64,000 nucleotides of DNA from Euborellia annulipes (taxonomy: Eukaryota > Arthropoda > Insecta > Dermaptera > Anisolabididae): the NCBI GenBank assembly GCA_023213315.1, contig JAKCPI010002813.1:1-64000 (forward strand). The letters are read 5' to 3'. A program made the translations under genes and the position numbers. Positions 1 to 9,419 of this stretch are shown in pieces. Under the pieces are notes generated by a model. That model saw nothing but the letters and a program-made list of their open reading frames with translations. It was not told where the DNA came from and did not search any database. The first letter of the stretch is position 1. Each line of letters opens with the position of its first letter.

Positions 1-470
1 GATTGTTTTTTGGTTTCGCATCCCCAAAATACTGAAATTTAAACTGATATAATGATAATAACCTTTCCTCTAGAATTGAAACACCAACATCTCTTTGTAA
101 GCTATGTTCCTTTGCTAACTTCATTTTATTAGTCTTTCCAAGAGTTCACATCAAAATTTCTAAATTTTAATTGTTTTAGAAAATTTATATATCTAATATA
201 TAGCTCTAAATATAAGCTTGTAGATATAGACAAAGTAAATCAATGGAAAACTTTTCTCTTGAGATCTTTACATCTGAATTTATAATATATTCATTTAATT
301 CTTTGAACCCTTTAAAACTTTTCCAAATGCAAAGTTGAAATGTATTTACAAGAGTGGGTCTTAATTAAAACTTAATTAATTTCTTCAATCCATCTTCCGA
401 CTTTCTTTAAACTTTTTTTACGTTTGTTTCTCTATTGACGAATTTTGATATTCCATTAAAATAAATATAA
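1..470. other. AT-rich stretch, nothing recognised
   Basis: No open frame, repeat structure or RNA gene was recognised here on either strand. Confidence 0.5.
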
Positions 471-479
471 TTAAGATAT

Positions 480-560
480 AATTTTTTTAAGGTCTTTTTG
501 GGCATCTAAGGCCATTTAGTCCTCATCCCGATTTATTTCAACCAATTCAAATTTTCTCGC
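480..560 (-). mobile_element. SINE-2 body fragment
   Basis: Reading the minus strand, this piece resembles the body of the tRNA-derived SINE that is complete at 19595-19782 and 22447-22625: a GGGAC-like word, then 'taaatggcct', then a short A-rich end. The tRNA-like head is missing. Just downstream (about 565) a 'CAGTGGCGGCTTG' word resembles hAT-type ends seen elsewhere in the window, but no partner end was found. Confidence 0.5.
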
Positions 561-759
561 TTGCAGTGGCGGCTTGTGACCGAGACCACTGGGTTGGGCA
601 AAAACTTTTTAAGGCTTTTCAATTACTATATATTGAAAAAAAAGGAATATTTTTTTGTTTTTTTTTATTTTTTTAACTTTTATATTTTTTAATATTTTTA
701 AATTTTGAATATTATGTTATAATTAGTTATCTTGTTTCGAAATTTGAACTAATAAATCT

Positions 760-1180
760 TCTTGAGAAATTGCGCTCTACGGGTAACACCTTGTCATCGG
801 CTTGGCATAGGCTGCTTAGTTCATCGCCTAACCGTTCGACTTATAGCACTGAGCTATCACTGCTGTGCGATGCGCGACTGTCTAGAAATGTGGGCAGCGG
901 AGTGCGGAGTACAGGCAGTGAATAGGCAAAGAAAATATCGCCTTTACTTTATAGATACGAGGTTCTGAAGTGTTTCAAATTTTTTTTTTTTTGCAAAATC
1001 ATATAAATTAATAAATATAGTAATTATTTTATGAATTAAACTAAATATTTTTAAACTAATAATTATATAAAATTTAAAAAAAATTTTTCATTTTTTTTTT
1101 TTTAAGGAAGGGTTCCCTTCCCTTCCCTCCCTTGCGGGCCTCCCTGCTCGCTTGGGACAAGAAGCGAACCCAAGACCCCA
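760..1180. other. higher-complexity patch, unassigned
   Basis: The stretch 770-965 is richer in G+C than its surroundings and carries a 68-codon open frame (762-968) with no recognisable domain. At 1140-1175 the minus strand has a tRNA B-box-like word (GGTTCGCTTC), suggesting debris of another tRNA-derived SINE. No function can be given. Confidence 0.3.
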
Positions 1181-1199
1181 GTAAAATATAATTTTTTTT

Positions 1200-1295
1200 T
1201 TTAATTTCATTAAGTTCTATTTCGGCAACGAAGGACATATTGACACGTCTCTATTCGATTTCAATTGGATTGGTAGCCAACCATTATTGCAACCC
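1200..1295 (-). mobile_element. SINE-2 body fragment
   Basis: On the minus strand the order matches the SINE-2 body at 19660-19770: 'caattggattggtagcc'-like word, 'agagac', a cleft at the 'gatgtcgaaa'-like word, then 'ttaatgaaat'. The head is missing. Overlapping open frames here are shadows. Confidence 0.5.
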
Positions 1296-1882
1296 CCTCT
1301 TGGATGAAAGTTGTGTGCTGTGCAACCATCACACTTTATTTTTAAGAAACCCCTCATTCCGCGAGCCACCCCCTCCACTCCTCTTTGACTTTCCCCTCTT
1401 TGAGTAGAAAGAGAAAGCGTCCTTGAAACGCCAGTTTGCTTTTGCCTCGCCATTTGTGAAATACTCTTTTGTGTTTTTTTTAAGTGTGTTTTTTTTTTTT
1501 TTTACTTTGTGATTATCAGTGATCATTAGTGTTTTAAATAGTGCCCTTGGATTATGGAAAATTATTATTCGTCATTTCTCATCGTCTTGGTCTCACATTG
1601 CGGGGTCAGCAAAGGATTATTTTAAATGGTAGGCTACTTGTAAAGTTTGATTAGCCTCTCTCACTCTCTCTTTCTCTATTAATTCTCTCGTGGAATTGTG
1701 TATCATAAAATTTTGTACCATCTAAGTTTATATTTAATGAATATCCTATTTCTTATTATTTATTATATACATGTCTTAAATCATTTTAATAATCAGTTAT
1801 TAATAGATTTTCTAAGAATCGCCATTTGTCTCCACTTGATTGTCATTTGCATAAGAGAATCAAATCATACACTTCTTCTTTA
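1296..1882. other. AT-rich stretch with simple pyrimidine runs
   Basis: Contains CT-rich low-complexity sequence around 1655-1690 and no gene or repeat that I recognise. Confidence 0.4.
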
Positions 1883-1890
1883 GTTCGAAT

Positions 1891-2138
1891 CAGTGGCGGA
1901 TTAATGCAATTTTGTCGGGGGGGGGCGGTTTTTTTTTTTTTTATTTAAGGACTTTGTGGGCATCTATGGCCATTTAGACCCCTTACCTATTTATTTAAAT
2001 TGATTGGTAACAAATTCAATTGAAATTAAAGCCCGGAAATCATAATTTCTTTAGAATACTAGTTTTTATAACATTGTGAATTTCTTCTCGGGGGGAGGGG
2101 GGCGATCGCCCCCTCGCCCCCCCTTTAATCCGCCCCTG
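1891..2138. mobile_element. hAT-type MITE with 8-bp TSD
   Basis: Ends are CAGTGGCGGATTAA at the left and, reversed, CAGGGGCGGATTAAA at the right. The 8-bp word GTTCGAAT is duplicated exactly on both sides (1883-1890 and 2139-2146), the length expected for hAT elements. Inside are G-runs, C-runs and a minus-strand SINE-2 body piece (about 1945-2030). No transposase is encoded, so any movement was in trans. Confidence 0.85.
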
Positions 2139-2823
2139 GTTCGAATTTTCTCCGCTTGGTGTTTCGCTGATATCAAAGTGTCTTTTCCTTTTTTTTTAAT
2201 ACTCCACAATTCAAAATTAATCTTCTCCTTAAATTAATTGTTTTGTTTAAATTTCATATTGAAAGGTATTTTTTTTTTTTTTTGTTTGTTTTTTATTAGA
2301 CGTTTATAATATTATGTATGAACCTTAAAAATATATGTCAACAATCAAACCATCTACTATTCTTTCTCTTTCACACACACATAAACACTTCGGCAATGTT
2401 CGGCTCTCTTCGCCATAGATCGGCTTGAGCCGACAATAGAGGCAGGCGACTATGATGCTGTCGCCATCTTTGACGCCTCAGTGAGTGCAATGTCTTTGAT
2501 AGTGTCAAATATAATGTTCAACACTCCTCAAACAACGCCTTAATCTACATCACTCATGACATCTCCACATCATATATACATGTATTTTAACCATTCCATT
2601 GGTCCAGCTTATCCTTTCAACCTTAAATTCCAGGTATTTTATTTATTTATTTATTTATTTAATTAAAAACCTCTTATACTCATGTAAAGATGGATTGCAA
2701 TTCACGTCTAAACCAAAAAACATATTCATATTATGAGTAAATAAATATTCCTTCGCCTCTTCTTTTCCTTTTTACGGTATACCTTTTAAAATTAAATTAG
2801 CTATAGCTAATTTTCGTTGGTTC
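2139..2823. other. no gene seen
   Basis: AT-rich DNA with a small TTTA microsatellite near 2637-2660 and a GC-richer patch at 2390-2480 (several 'cggc' words) that has no recognisable coding content. Confidence 0.4.
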
Positions 2824-3066
2824 CAAGGGCGGTCCTAGCCTTACATTTTGGGGGGGGGGTCACTTTTTTTTATAGTATAAATAAATGGGCCTGGACCCCA
2901 ATAAATATATATTAATCAAATATGAGTATCGTTTAAGTCTTAAATGGTCTAAGTTGCCGAAAAGATTGTGTGAATGGGAGAGTGAGTGGGAAAAAAGTGT
3001 GTGTTAAAAAAAAGAAAGATTTTGGGGGGTCACGACCCCCTTGACCCCCCTCTGGGACCGCCCTTG
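2824..3066. mobile_element. hAT-type MITE with 8-bp TSD holding a SINE-1 piece
   Basis: Ends CAAGGGCGGTCC and, reversed, CAAGGGCGGTCCCA; the 8-bp word GTTGGTTC is repeated exactly at 2816-2823 and 3067-3074. Just inside the ends are G- and C-runs. The middle (about 2888-3020, plus strand) is a 5'-truncated SINE-1: the 'aaatggtctaagttgccg' word, then GTGTGAATG-type repeats and an A-rich tail. Confidence 0.85.
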
Positions 3067-3265
3067 GTTGGTTCTTTATATTCATTTGAAAGATACAGTC
3101 AAAGCCAAGAAGAAATAAACAATAAAAAAAAATATATAAATTAAATTTCAAATTTTATACTAAAATAAACATATTTTTCTCATTTGTTTAAGAGATGATG
3201 GAGAAAAAAAGCTTTATTCTTTAGTAAGGCTTTTTTTACGATTTAATCCTATTAAATTTGATTAG

Positions 3266-3402
3266 GGGAATGGAGGAGAGGTGGAAACCGGTTAGATCCC
3301 TCCCTCCAAGCGTCCATCCATATAAAGTGAAAGTCCAAAGGGGCGGTGCCCCCCCCCCACTCTCTTCCCCCCACTTTGCAAGACTCCTCTCCTCCATTCA
3401 AC
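3266..3402. repeat. short inverted-repeat element
   Basis: The word GAATGGAGGAGAGG near 3268 recurs inverted at about 3386-3400, enclosing about 100 bases with a short C-run. It looks like a small MITE. Flanking duplications were not identified. Confidence 0.45.
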
Positions 3403-3783
3403 TTAACATGCTCATCCCTTCACCAATTCAACTTCTTATGAGAAAATAAAATATTTTATTAATTTAAATTTAATATGTTTTGTTTAATAATCCATACCTT
3501 CAAAAATAATTAATTTTAAATTCTCATTAAAAACGCTTTTTAACTTGAAAGTGTTTTAATTAAATTAAATTAAATGAATCTAAAATATATTTACATCAAA
3601 TTGTTCATTTAACTTTTCTCTTTATTTTATCTCTGTTATGAACTAGACTATATCGTGATAAATTAAAATAATCATATATTTGTGTAGTTCTGAATGTTTA
3701 CAAATAAAATAGAAATATTAGATCTATTATTTATTTTAAAAATATAAAGTCAAGTCGTTATTCTCGTTAATATTAATTTCCCT

Positions 3784-3830
3784 CAAGGGCGGATCCAGAG
3801 GTGTTTCTCGGGGGGGGGGGGGGTAATTTG
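3784..3830 (+). mobile_element. hAT-type left end, solo fragment
   Basis: Starts CAAGGGCGGATCCAG and runs into a 14-G tract, like the ends of the hAT MITEs in this window. No matching right end was found downstream. Confidence 0.45.
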
Positions 3831-4029
3831 GAGTGACTCGTCGCACAGCACACTATTTTTTCTTAATTTCAGTAATTTAAAGGCGCATTCTGTACTTGTT
3901 TGCCAGAATATAAATACAAATCAAATTTTTAAGTATTAATTTTTAAAATTTTACGTGAAAAATAAATTTTTTTGCAAAAAAAGGTATTTTTTTCAAATCT
4001 CGGGTAAGTTCTCGAAAATGGCTCTAACG

Positions 4030-4610
4030 AATTTTTTTTTATTTTAAATAGGCCTATATACTTTTTACGGTACGAATATGAAATTACGATGTCTTGTCTT
4101 TGGGAAAATTCGAATACTAGTACTTTACTGATGTATTTTTTTAGTTTTTTCCAATTTTTCCAATATACCCTTTGACGATTTCTTTCAAATTTTAAATATT
4201 TCCTATTTGCAGTATACAAAACAAATTACGCTAGGTCTTGTCTTTGAGAAACTTTGAGTATTAGTACTTTACTGGTGTACTTTTTTAGTTTTTTTCCACT
4301 TTTCTCGAAATTCCCTTTAACGATTTCTTTCAAATTTTAAATATTTACTATTCCCGGTAAACAAAACATATTACGCTAGGTCTCGTTTTTGGAAGACTTT
4401 GAATACTATTACTTTACTGATGTAGTTTTTAAAATTTTTTCAATTTACTCAAAAATTCGCTCTTATTTATTTCAAACTTTAAGTACCAATATGAAATTTA
4501 GCTAGGTATTGTCTTTGGGATACTTCTGAGCACTAGTACTTTACTGAGATATATCACTTTTTTAGTTTTTCCAATTTTATCAAAAGAAAAAACCACCGAG
4601 CTCGAGCTCT
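4030..4610 (+). repeat. tandem repeat of about 150 bp, about four degenerate units
   Basis: Each unit carries, in order, a 'tctttggga' word, 'tagtactttactgatgt', a T-rich stretch, 'cgatttctttcaaa' and a 'tttacgctaggt' word. Units start near 4090, 4235, 4380 and 4510. A two-unit relative lies at 38025-38310. The 'tagtactttactgatgta' word is also the core of the dispersed R1 element, so the two families share sequence. Confidence 0.7.
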
Positions 4611-4619
4611 GTCTTCTCG

Positions 4620-5720
4620 GAAACTATATTAAATCTTGATTCTTAAAAAAGAAAAAAATCATTGGATTACTTAATTTTTTTACTTTCTTTTGCCTTGTCG
4701 TTATCTCTATACGTATATATAATAGTTATATTTAAGGTATCTCATAAAAAATTCTAGATTTTGATTGAAACAAAAAAGATGATTAGTCACACTGAATATT
4801 TTTTTTTTTTTTATACAATAAAGTTTATATTTAACTTTTTCTGAGGCGCTTAAAGAAATTAATTTAATGAAATTCCTCTCTGTCTATTTTTTCTTTTTAT
4901 TAAAAAGTTAGGTTGAGTTCTTTAATTAGAAAATTTATTCAACAAACAAAAGCCGACGGCATCCTTTTTACCTCTTTAATACTTCTCTCAAACTTCAATA
5001 TAATTTGTATTTTTTGATGAGAAAAGACAGCAATCTCCCTTTACATTTTAGAACAAAAACTAAGCCCGGAAAAGTGTTGATGAAGGGCTGGCTATTCAGG
5101 AAGGATTTTCTTTCTTCATATGTGTAGTTCCTTCTTTGAAAAATACATAATTTTAAGTGGCCATTATTTACTGGCTGTTGAAAGTGATGAATTACTCTAT
5201 AAAGGGGTTACTAATGAGATCAGTGAATTAACCGAAATATGGGAAGCAGCCGTGCTGACAGAGATAAAACCCATTGGTTATCTCTGCCCTTTAGGGTAAT
5301 ATGCGCATGCGCAATATATTCAAACACATTATAAACAAGAAGAAGGGGTGTGTAGGTGACATTCGAGAGCCTCTGTGCAATTAGATTTACACGCTTCACA
5401 TATAATTTAATTTAATGTTCTGAGGATGAACGCTGTTAGGTCATTCGAAATATTTGCATAATAATTTGTTTTGCAGTAAGAAACGTTAGTAACATTTTCT
5501 CTAATCCACCTAATTTGACCATTCAGGCTTATTTGTTTTCCTAAAACATTGCTTCATCACTGTAAGGTTCCGCAGAAAAAAATATTTATTTGTTTGCTAT
5601 AAATAAAACTAATCTTATTATTTATAAATGTATGTATCTATTGAAAACTCTTCCGGCTACCGATGCCATTTAGGGCTTTTCACGTTTCATATATTTTTAT
5701 TTTTCAGCCTGTGAGTATGT
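4620..5720. other. apparently unique DNA, no gene seen
   Basis: No repeat seen elsewhere in the window was recognised here. Near 5301-5312 there is a palindromic ATGCGCATGCGCA word, identical in form to an NRF-1-type site; alone it is weak evidence of regulation. No exon can be supported. Confidence 0.35.
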
Positions 5721-5727
5721 TTTTATT

Positions 5728-5756
5728 GATGAGGCCAAGCGCCCCATGGCTGGTTT
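5728..5756 (-). mobile_element. short inverted copy of a tRNA-like SINE segment
   Basis: The minus strand of this piece repeats the CGGGGCGCTTGGCCTCA-type junction seen at 5930-5946 on the plus strand, so a truncated inverted copy sits about 180 bp upstream of the main copy. Confidence 0.5.
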
Positions 5757-5852
5757 AAATAACGATGAACAAGTCAGAAATTTTTCTTACTTTGTTAGTG
5801 AAATGCACGATCAACTTGCATATAATGGGAAGTGAGTTTTTGTTGGTGTATG

Positions 5853-6010
5853 TCGAGGATCCGGTGGCTTGGTGCAATGGATAACACACCGATGCCCCGG
5901 AAAGGCTAAAGATCCCGGGTTCGATTCCCGGGGCGCTTGGCCTCACCAACAAAAAACATACAGTCTGGTAAATATATCAATGACTCAGTTAAAGTCCGAA
6001 TCGAGGTATA
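5853..6010 (+). mobile_element. tRNA-Arg-like SINE (SINE-3)
   Basis: The head has an A-box-like TGGTGCAATGGATAAC stretch of the tRNA-Arg kind and a perfect B box with T stem (GGGTTCGATTCCC). The anticodon arm is not well formed, and a non-tRNA AT-rich body follows, so I call it a tRNA-derived SINE and not a working tRNA gene. The body ends before the SINE-1 at about 6027. Confidence 0.6.
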
Positions 6011-6026
6011 TAGTAATGCTAATATC

Positions 6027-6318
6027 ATTCTAATAAAAAAAAAAAAAAACATACTTTTTTCCCATTTACACTCACACTCACACACACATGCATACAGTCT
6101 TTTCAGCAACTAGGCCATATAAGACTTTTAGGACAACCGTTGCTAATGAATATATCTATTGGGGGTTTTTTTTTTTTTTTTTGGGGGTCCAGGCATTCTT
6201 ATTTAAGTCATTTGGTGTCCAAATGGCTTAAATAAAATCATCGGACTGCCTGGGACCCGAACCCGCGACCCTTGGCATTCAAGCCAGGCCCGCTACCAAT
6301 TACACCAAGCCCGAGGGC
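6027..6318 (-). mobile_element. SINE-1, tRNA-derived, full length
   Basis: Minus-strand element. From its 5' end (6318) it has a CCCTCGGGCTTGGTGTA head with box A, a GGGTTCGGGTCCC B box, a 'gattttatttaagccattt' motif that is inverted shortly after, the GGACCCCCA body word, 'atggcctagttgctgaaaa', and a GTGTGAGTG-rich tail. A CTAATATC word occurs on both sides and may be the target duplication. Confidence 0.75.
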
Positions 6319-6319
6319 T

Positions 6320-7290
6320 ACTAATATCTTATTCGAAATATATAGATCTCGAAAAATATTTATATATATTTTTATCTTTAATATATCAACGTTCCACACG
6401 CTAATTCCCAGGAGTCCCCCACCAGAGATGATATTATCCATCATGTATTGTAATGTCCATATACAAATAATTAGTTAAGGTTGACGGAGGTATATATGCC
6501 TTTACAAAGCTCCGCCGATACCCCTTAACGTCATTAATCCATCCTTAAGAGTTTACTTAAAGATTTAAAATTTTTTTAAACTTTTGTATTTGCTATTCCA
6601 AGACAAGGACTTGAGTAATCCTTCTCTCTGTCGATTTGTACCTTTGGTAAACCTTTACATAAGCTCGTCTCACTAAAGTCTGATTTTTCATTTTTATTAA
6701 ATTTAAATTAATATTTATTTCTCTCTATTTCATAATTTAATATCATTCTCTCTTCATATTTTTGATTTAATTTATCTTTCTCATTTAGTTCATTCCCTTT
6801 AAAATACAATTGATTTATATTTAGTTTATCGTTTTGCATTAAATATGATTTATTCCTCAAAAAGGATCAATAATTCCCGTTTAGCATGTCACAGAGATAT
6901 AATTAAACCAATAAATGCATTTACTATATATTCAATTCCAGCCAACATTTGGTTTATCCAAAATACCTTCAATATTTAACACAATTATATTAATTATTTT
7001 TTCTTTTGTTTCAGGTAAGTTGACCACGATTCGCTGCTCACTCTTGTAATTATATTTGTTGTGAGTACAATTATTTATTTTTAAATATTTTAACGCCTCT
7101 ATTCATTAGAATAGTAAAAAAAAAAATTCATAAGAATGTTAATTTTTTTTTTTACTTTTCTAATTTCAAATAAATTACATCATAAATTTTGCATCTTCTC
7201 TCCTCGATGTTGTATATTTTGCCCCTTCTCCCGACACATCTAAGGGTTTTAAATATGTTTCAATATATGATAATTAATGAAGAAAATGGC
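6320..7290. other. mostly unique AT-rich DNA
   Basis: Apart from the splice-like site at 7014/7015 listed separately and an imperfect hairpin at 6475-6532, nothing was recognised. Confidence 0.35.
7000..7066 (+). promoter_or_regulatory. candidate recursive-splicing (ratchet) site
   Basis: A pyrimidine-rich tract ends in TTTCAG at 7014 and is followed at once by a consensus 5' splice site, GTAAGT (7015-7020). A TATTAAT branch-like word lies about 27 nt upstream. A second 5' splice-site-like word, GTGAGT, starts at 7061, 46 nt downstream. This is the form of a ratchet point, where a long intron is removed in steps. The same arrangement occurs at 36402/36403 on the same strand. No host exon is visible in the window, so this is inference from sequence form. 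Confidence 0.5.
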
Positions 7291-7374
7291 TGTATAGAAC
7301 AAAATCGCTGAAATGAAGAGGACAGCAGCCAGGTAGGAAGTCTCTATTATTAAATCAATCTCCTTTATTACAAA

Positions 7375-7407
7375 ACGTTTCGGCCACTTTAATCGTGCCA
7401 TCTTCAG
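7375..7407 (-). ncRNA. hammerhead-ribozyme-like core
   Basis: Minus strand reads CTGAAGA, one extra T, a GGC/GCC stem II with a long loop, then GAAACGT. This matches the minimal type I hammerhead described for Penelope-like elements, in which the ACGT word would make stem III only between two RNAs. The extra base before stem II is shared by all cores in this window that have a clear stem II. Confidence 0.6.
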
Positions 7408-7655
7408 TTGTATAAAAGTTTTTAAAGAATAGAGGTGTTAAACGTCTGTCCATAAGTGAGTTATTTACAATAATCTATGTAAATATATTTACATTGTTTC
7501 ATACATACATATTGTAAATAAGCCATAAGTCAGTTATTTACAATAGCCTAACTGTTATGTATGAAACAATGCAAATATATTTACATAGGTTATTGTAAAT
7601 AAATCACTTATGGACAGACGTATAACAACTATATTCTTTAAAAACTCTTATACAA

Positions 7656-7688
7656 CTGAAGATGGCACAATTAATTTGGCCGAAACGT
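7656..7688 (+). ncRNA. hammerhead-ribozyme-like core
   Basis: Plus-strand partner of the core at 7375-7407 in the opposite arm: CTGAAGA, T, GGC...GCC, GAAACGT. The loop sequence differs slightly between arms, so the arms have diverged after duplication. Confidence 0.6.
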
Positions 7689-7789
7689 TTTGCGATAAAG
7701 GAGCTTGATTTAATAATAGAGGCTCCCTACTTGGCTGCTTTCCTCATCATTTCAGCTATTCAATATATGATAATATATAAAATTTATTG

Positions 7790-8365
7790 ACCTAACTTGA
7801 TGTTTTATGGGTATGGAGATTTACTCAGAATTCGCAGGGACTTTGCAGCCTGGAGATAAAATAAAATTTAATTTCTATTTTCCGACTTTTGGGTCGCCAA
7901 TCACAATCTTCATCAGGGCAAATATTGTCAATTATACATGATCTTAGGTATTTTACTATTCATTGCAATTATGTATAAAATTTCTTTTTACTTTGATATG
8001 TACAGTGAGGGACAATATTACTCCCACCCATGTATTTTCTACTTGTGATTATTTCATTGTTTTTTAAAAAAATATTATATATTTTATAATGGAAACTTTC
8101 ATGGTTCAAACCTAGAAAATTTCCAATAAAGATTTTCATTTTCTTTTATAAAAGCAATTAAATAATCCCAAGTAGAAAACGCATGGGTGGGACTTAATAT
8201 TGACCTTCACTCTACAAAAAAATTATCATTTACTTGCTACTCGGAGGTCTCTTATTCAAAAAAACGAACGACGAAACGTTGGCAAATAGAAATTAAATAA
8301 AAAGATTTTTTTATTTAATCTCCTGGCTGAAAAGTCCTTGTAAATCCTGAGTTTATTGACCTAAT
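7790..8365. repeat. inverted repeat interrupted by a mariner MITE
   Basis: Inverted arms at about 7790-7912 and 8262-8365 are similar. The left arm (minus strand) keeps CTGATGA but has lost GAAACGT; the right arm keeps GACGAAACGT but has lost CTGANGA. The mariner-type MITE at 8003-8212 sits between the arms. Confidence 0.7.
8003..8212. mobile_element. mariner-type MITE, copy 1
   Basis: Starts CAGTGAGGGACAATATTA and ends with a nearly matching inverted end, with TA on each side (8001-8002, 8213-8214). Long inverted ends of about 50 bp include 'tctacttgtgattatttca'. A second copy is at 23464-23656. No transposase is encoded. Confidence 0.85.
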
Positions 8366-8589
8366 TTTTAATTTTTATTACTAGTAAAAAAAAAAATTTA
8401 CTTTTTTCTAAATATATTTCAAGTGAATAGATAATTATCGTAATTATCTATAATGAAAAAGTTTACGTATTCACTGAGTTGGATAAGAAATACTGACTTG
8501 TTATTCATTCTTAAAACAACTTTGTTGGTCCTCTTTGACTTGATGATGATATCTAAATTAGGTTTGCAACCATCTAGAATTTCATCTAA

Positions 8590-8830
8590 GAAATATACAC
8601 TAGAATAATTCGTTCCAGAATCATACTTAATAAAGCAAAAAAAACACTCGTTATGCGAAACAATAACATTCTCCCCCTCCCCTCATGACACAGACTGATC
8701 TAATATGCACAAAATCCGGAAATTACCACTCGTTATTCGAAACGTCGCTCGTTAAGCAAGTCATTCTTTTACAATTCGTTTTGCTCGTTGTTTTGAGAGG
8801 GGCTTACTAAGCGAGTTTTACTGTACTGTG
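8590..8830. mobile_element. possible TIR-type element remnant
   Basis: Contains repeated CTCGTTATKCGAAAC words and an end-like GCGAGTTTTACTGTA word of the Tc1/mariner/pogo kind. The left end is not clear. Confidence 0.3.
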
Positions 8831-9090
8831 TTAATGAGACAAGACCTATTAAATGATTTTATTTAAACTAAGAAGTTTGCTTTTCTATCATTCATAACAT
8901 TTTTAAGTTCAATTGCTAGATTTTTGGCAAATATTTTATTGAAAAATGGCGTAGTCCTGATTATTATAATTCGATTATTTTAAAAGGAAGTATTTTGAGG
9001 ACAAAAAAAAAAACCTTGTTGAAATTGGTATTAGAAAATCACAAAATGAGAAATAATAAGAACTCGTTTGTGCTGAGGCATAAATTTATT

Positions 9091-9115
9091 CACCTTTCGG
9101 CCATGCCATCTTCAG
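9091..9115 (-). ncRNA. hammerhead-like core, variant stem III
   Basis: Minus strand: CTGAAGA, T, GGC AT GGC C, GAAAGGT. The usual ACGT after GAA is AGGT, so the self-complementary stem III is lost. Confidence 0.45.
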
Positions 9116-9276
9116 AGCACTAAAAAAATAATATATGATATATATATATACACAAAAAATAATATTAAAAAAATAAATAAATACCTAACAATTCTTTCGC
9201 CATTATTAGGTATTTATTTATTTTTTTAATATTATTTTTTGTGTATATATATATCATATATTATTTTTTTAGTGCT

Positions 9277-9300
9277 CTGAAGATGGCATGGCCGAAAGGT
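9277..9300 (+). ncRNA. hammerhead-like core, variant stem III
   Basis: Plus-strand partner of the core at 9091-9115, with the same GAAAGGT variant. Confidence 0.45.
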
Positions 9301-9419
9301 GAATAAATTTATGCCTCAGCACAAACGAGTTCTTATTATTTCACATTTTGTGATTTTCTAATACCAATTTCAACAAGGTTTTTTTTTGTCCTCAAAATAC
9401 CTCCTTTTTAAAAGAATCG

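Larger units (their letters stand above)
7285..7775. repeat. large inverted repeat with hammerhead-like cores in both arms
   Basis: Arms of roughly 220 bp (about 7290-7510 and 7540-7770) are inverted copies. Each arm holds a CTGANGA ... GAAACGT core (see the two ncRNA entries). Such arms are typical of debris from Penelope-like elements and related short elements. Confidence 0.8.
8995..9412. repeat. nearly perfect inverted repeat with hammerhead-like cores
   Basis: Arms of about 195-200 bp (8995-9190 and 9208-9412) match almost base for base around a short centre at about 9190-9207. Both arms carry CTGAAGA...GAAAGGT cores. The low divergence suggests a young duplication or gene conversion between arms. 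Confidence 0.9.

Noticed and set aside
5695..5720. 3-nt micro-exon between TTTTTCAG and GTGAGT
   Set aside because: A 3-nt exon cannot be supported from sequence alone and no reading frame context is visible.
5853..5935. Functional tRNA-Arg gene
   Set aside because: B box is perfect but the anticodon arm and acceptor stem are not well formed and a SINE-like body follows.
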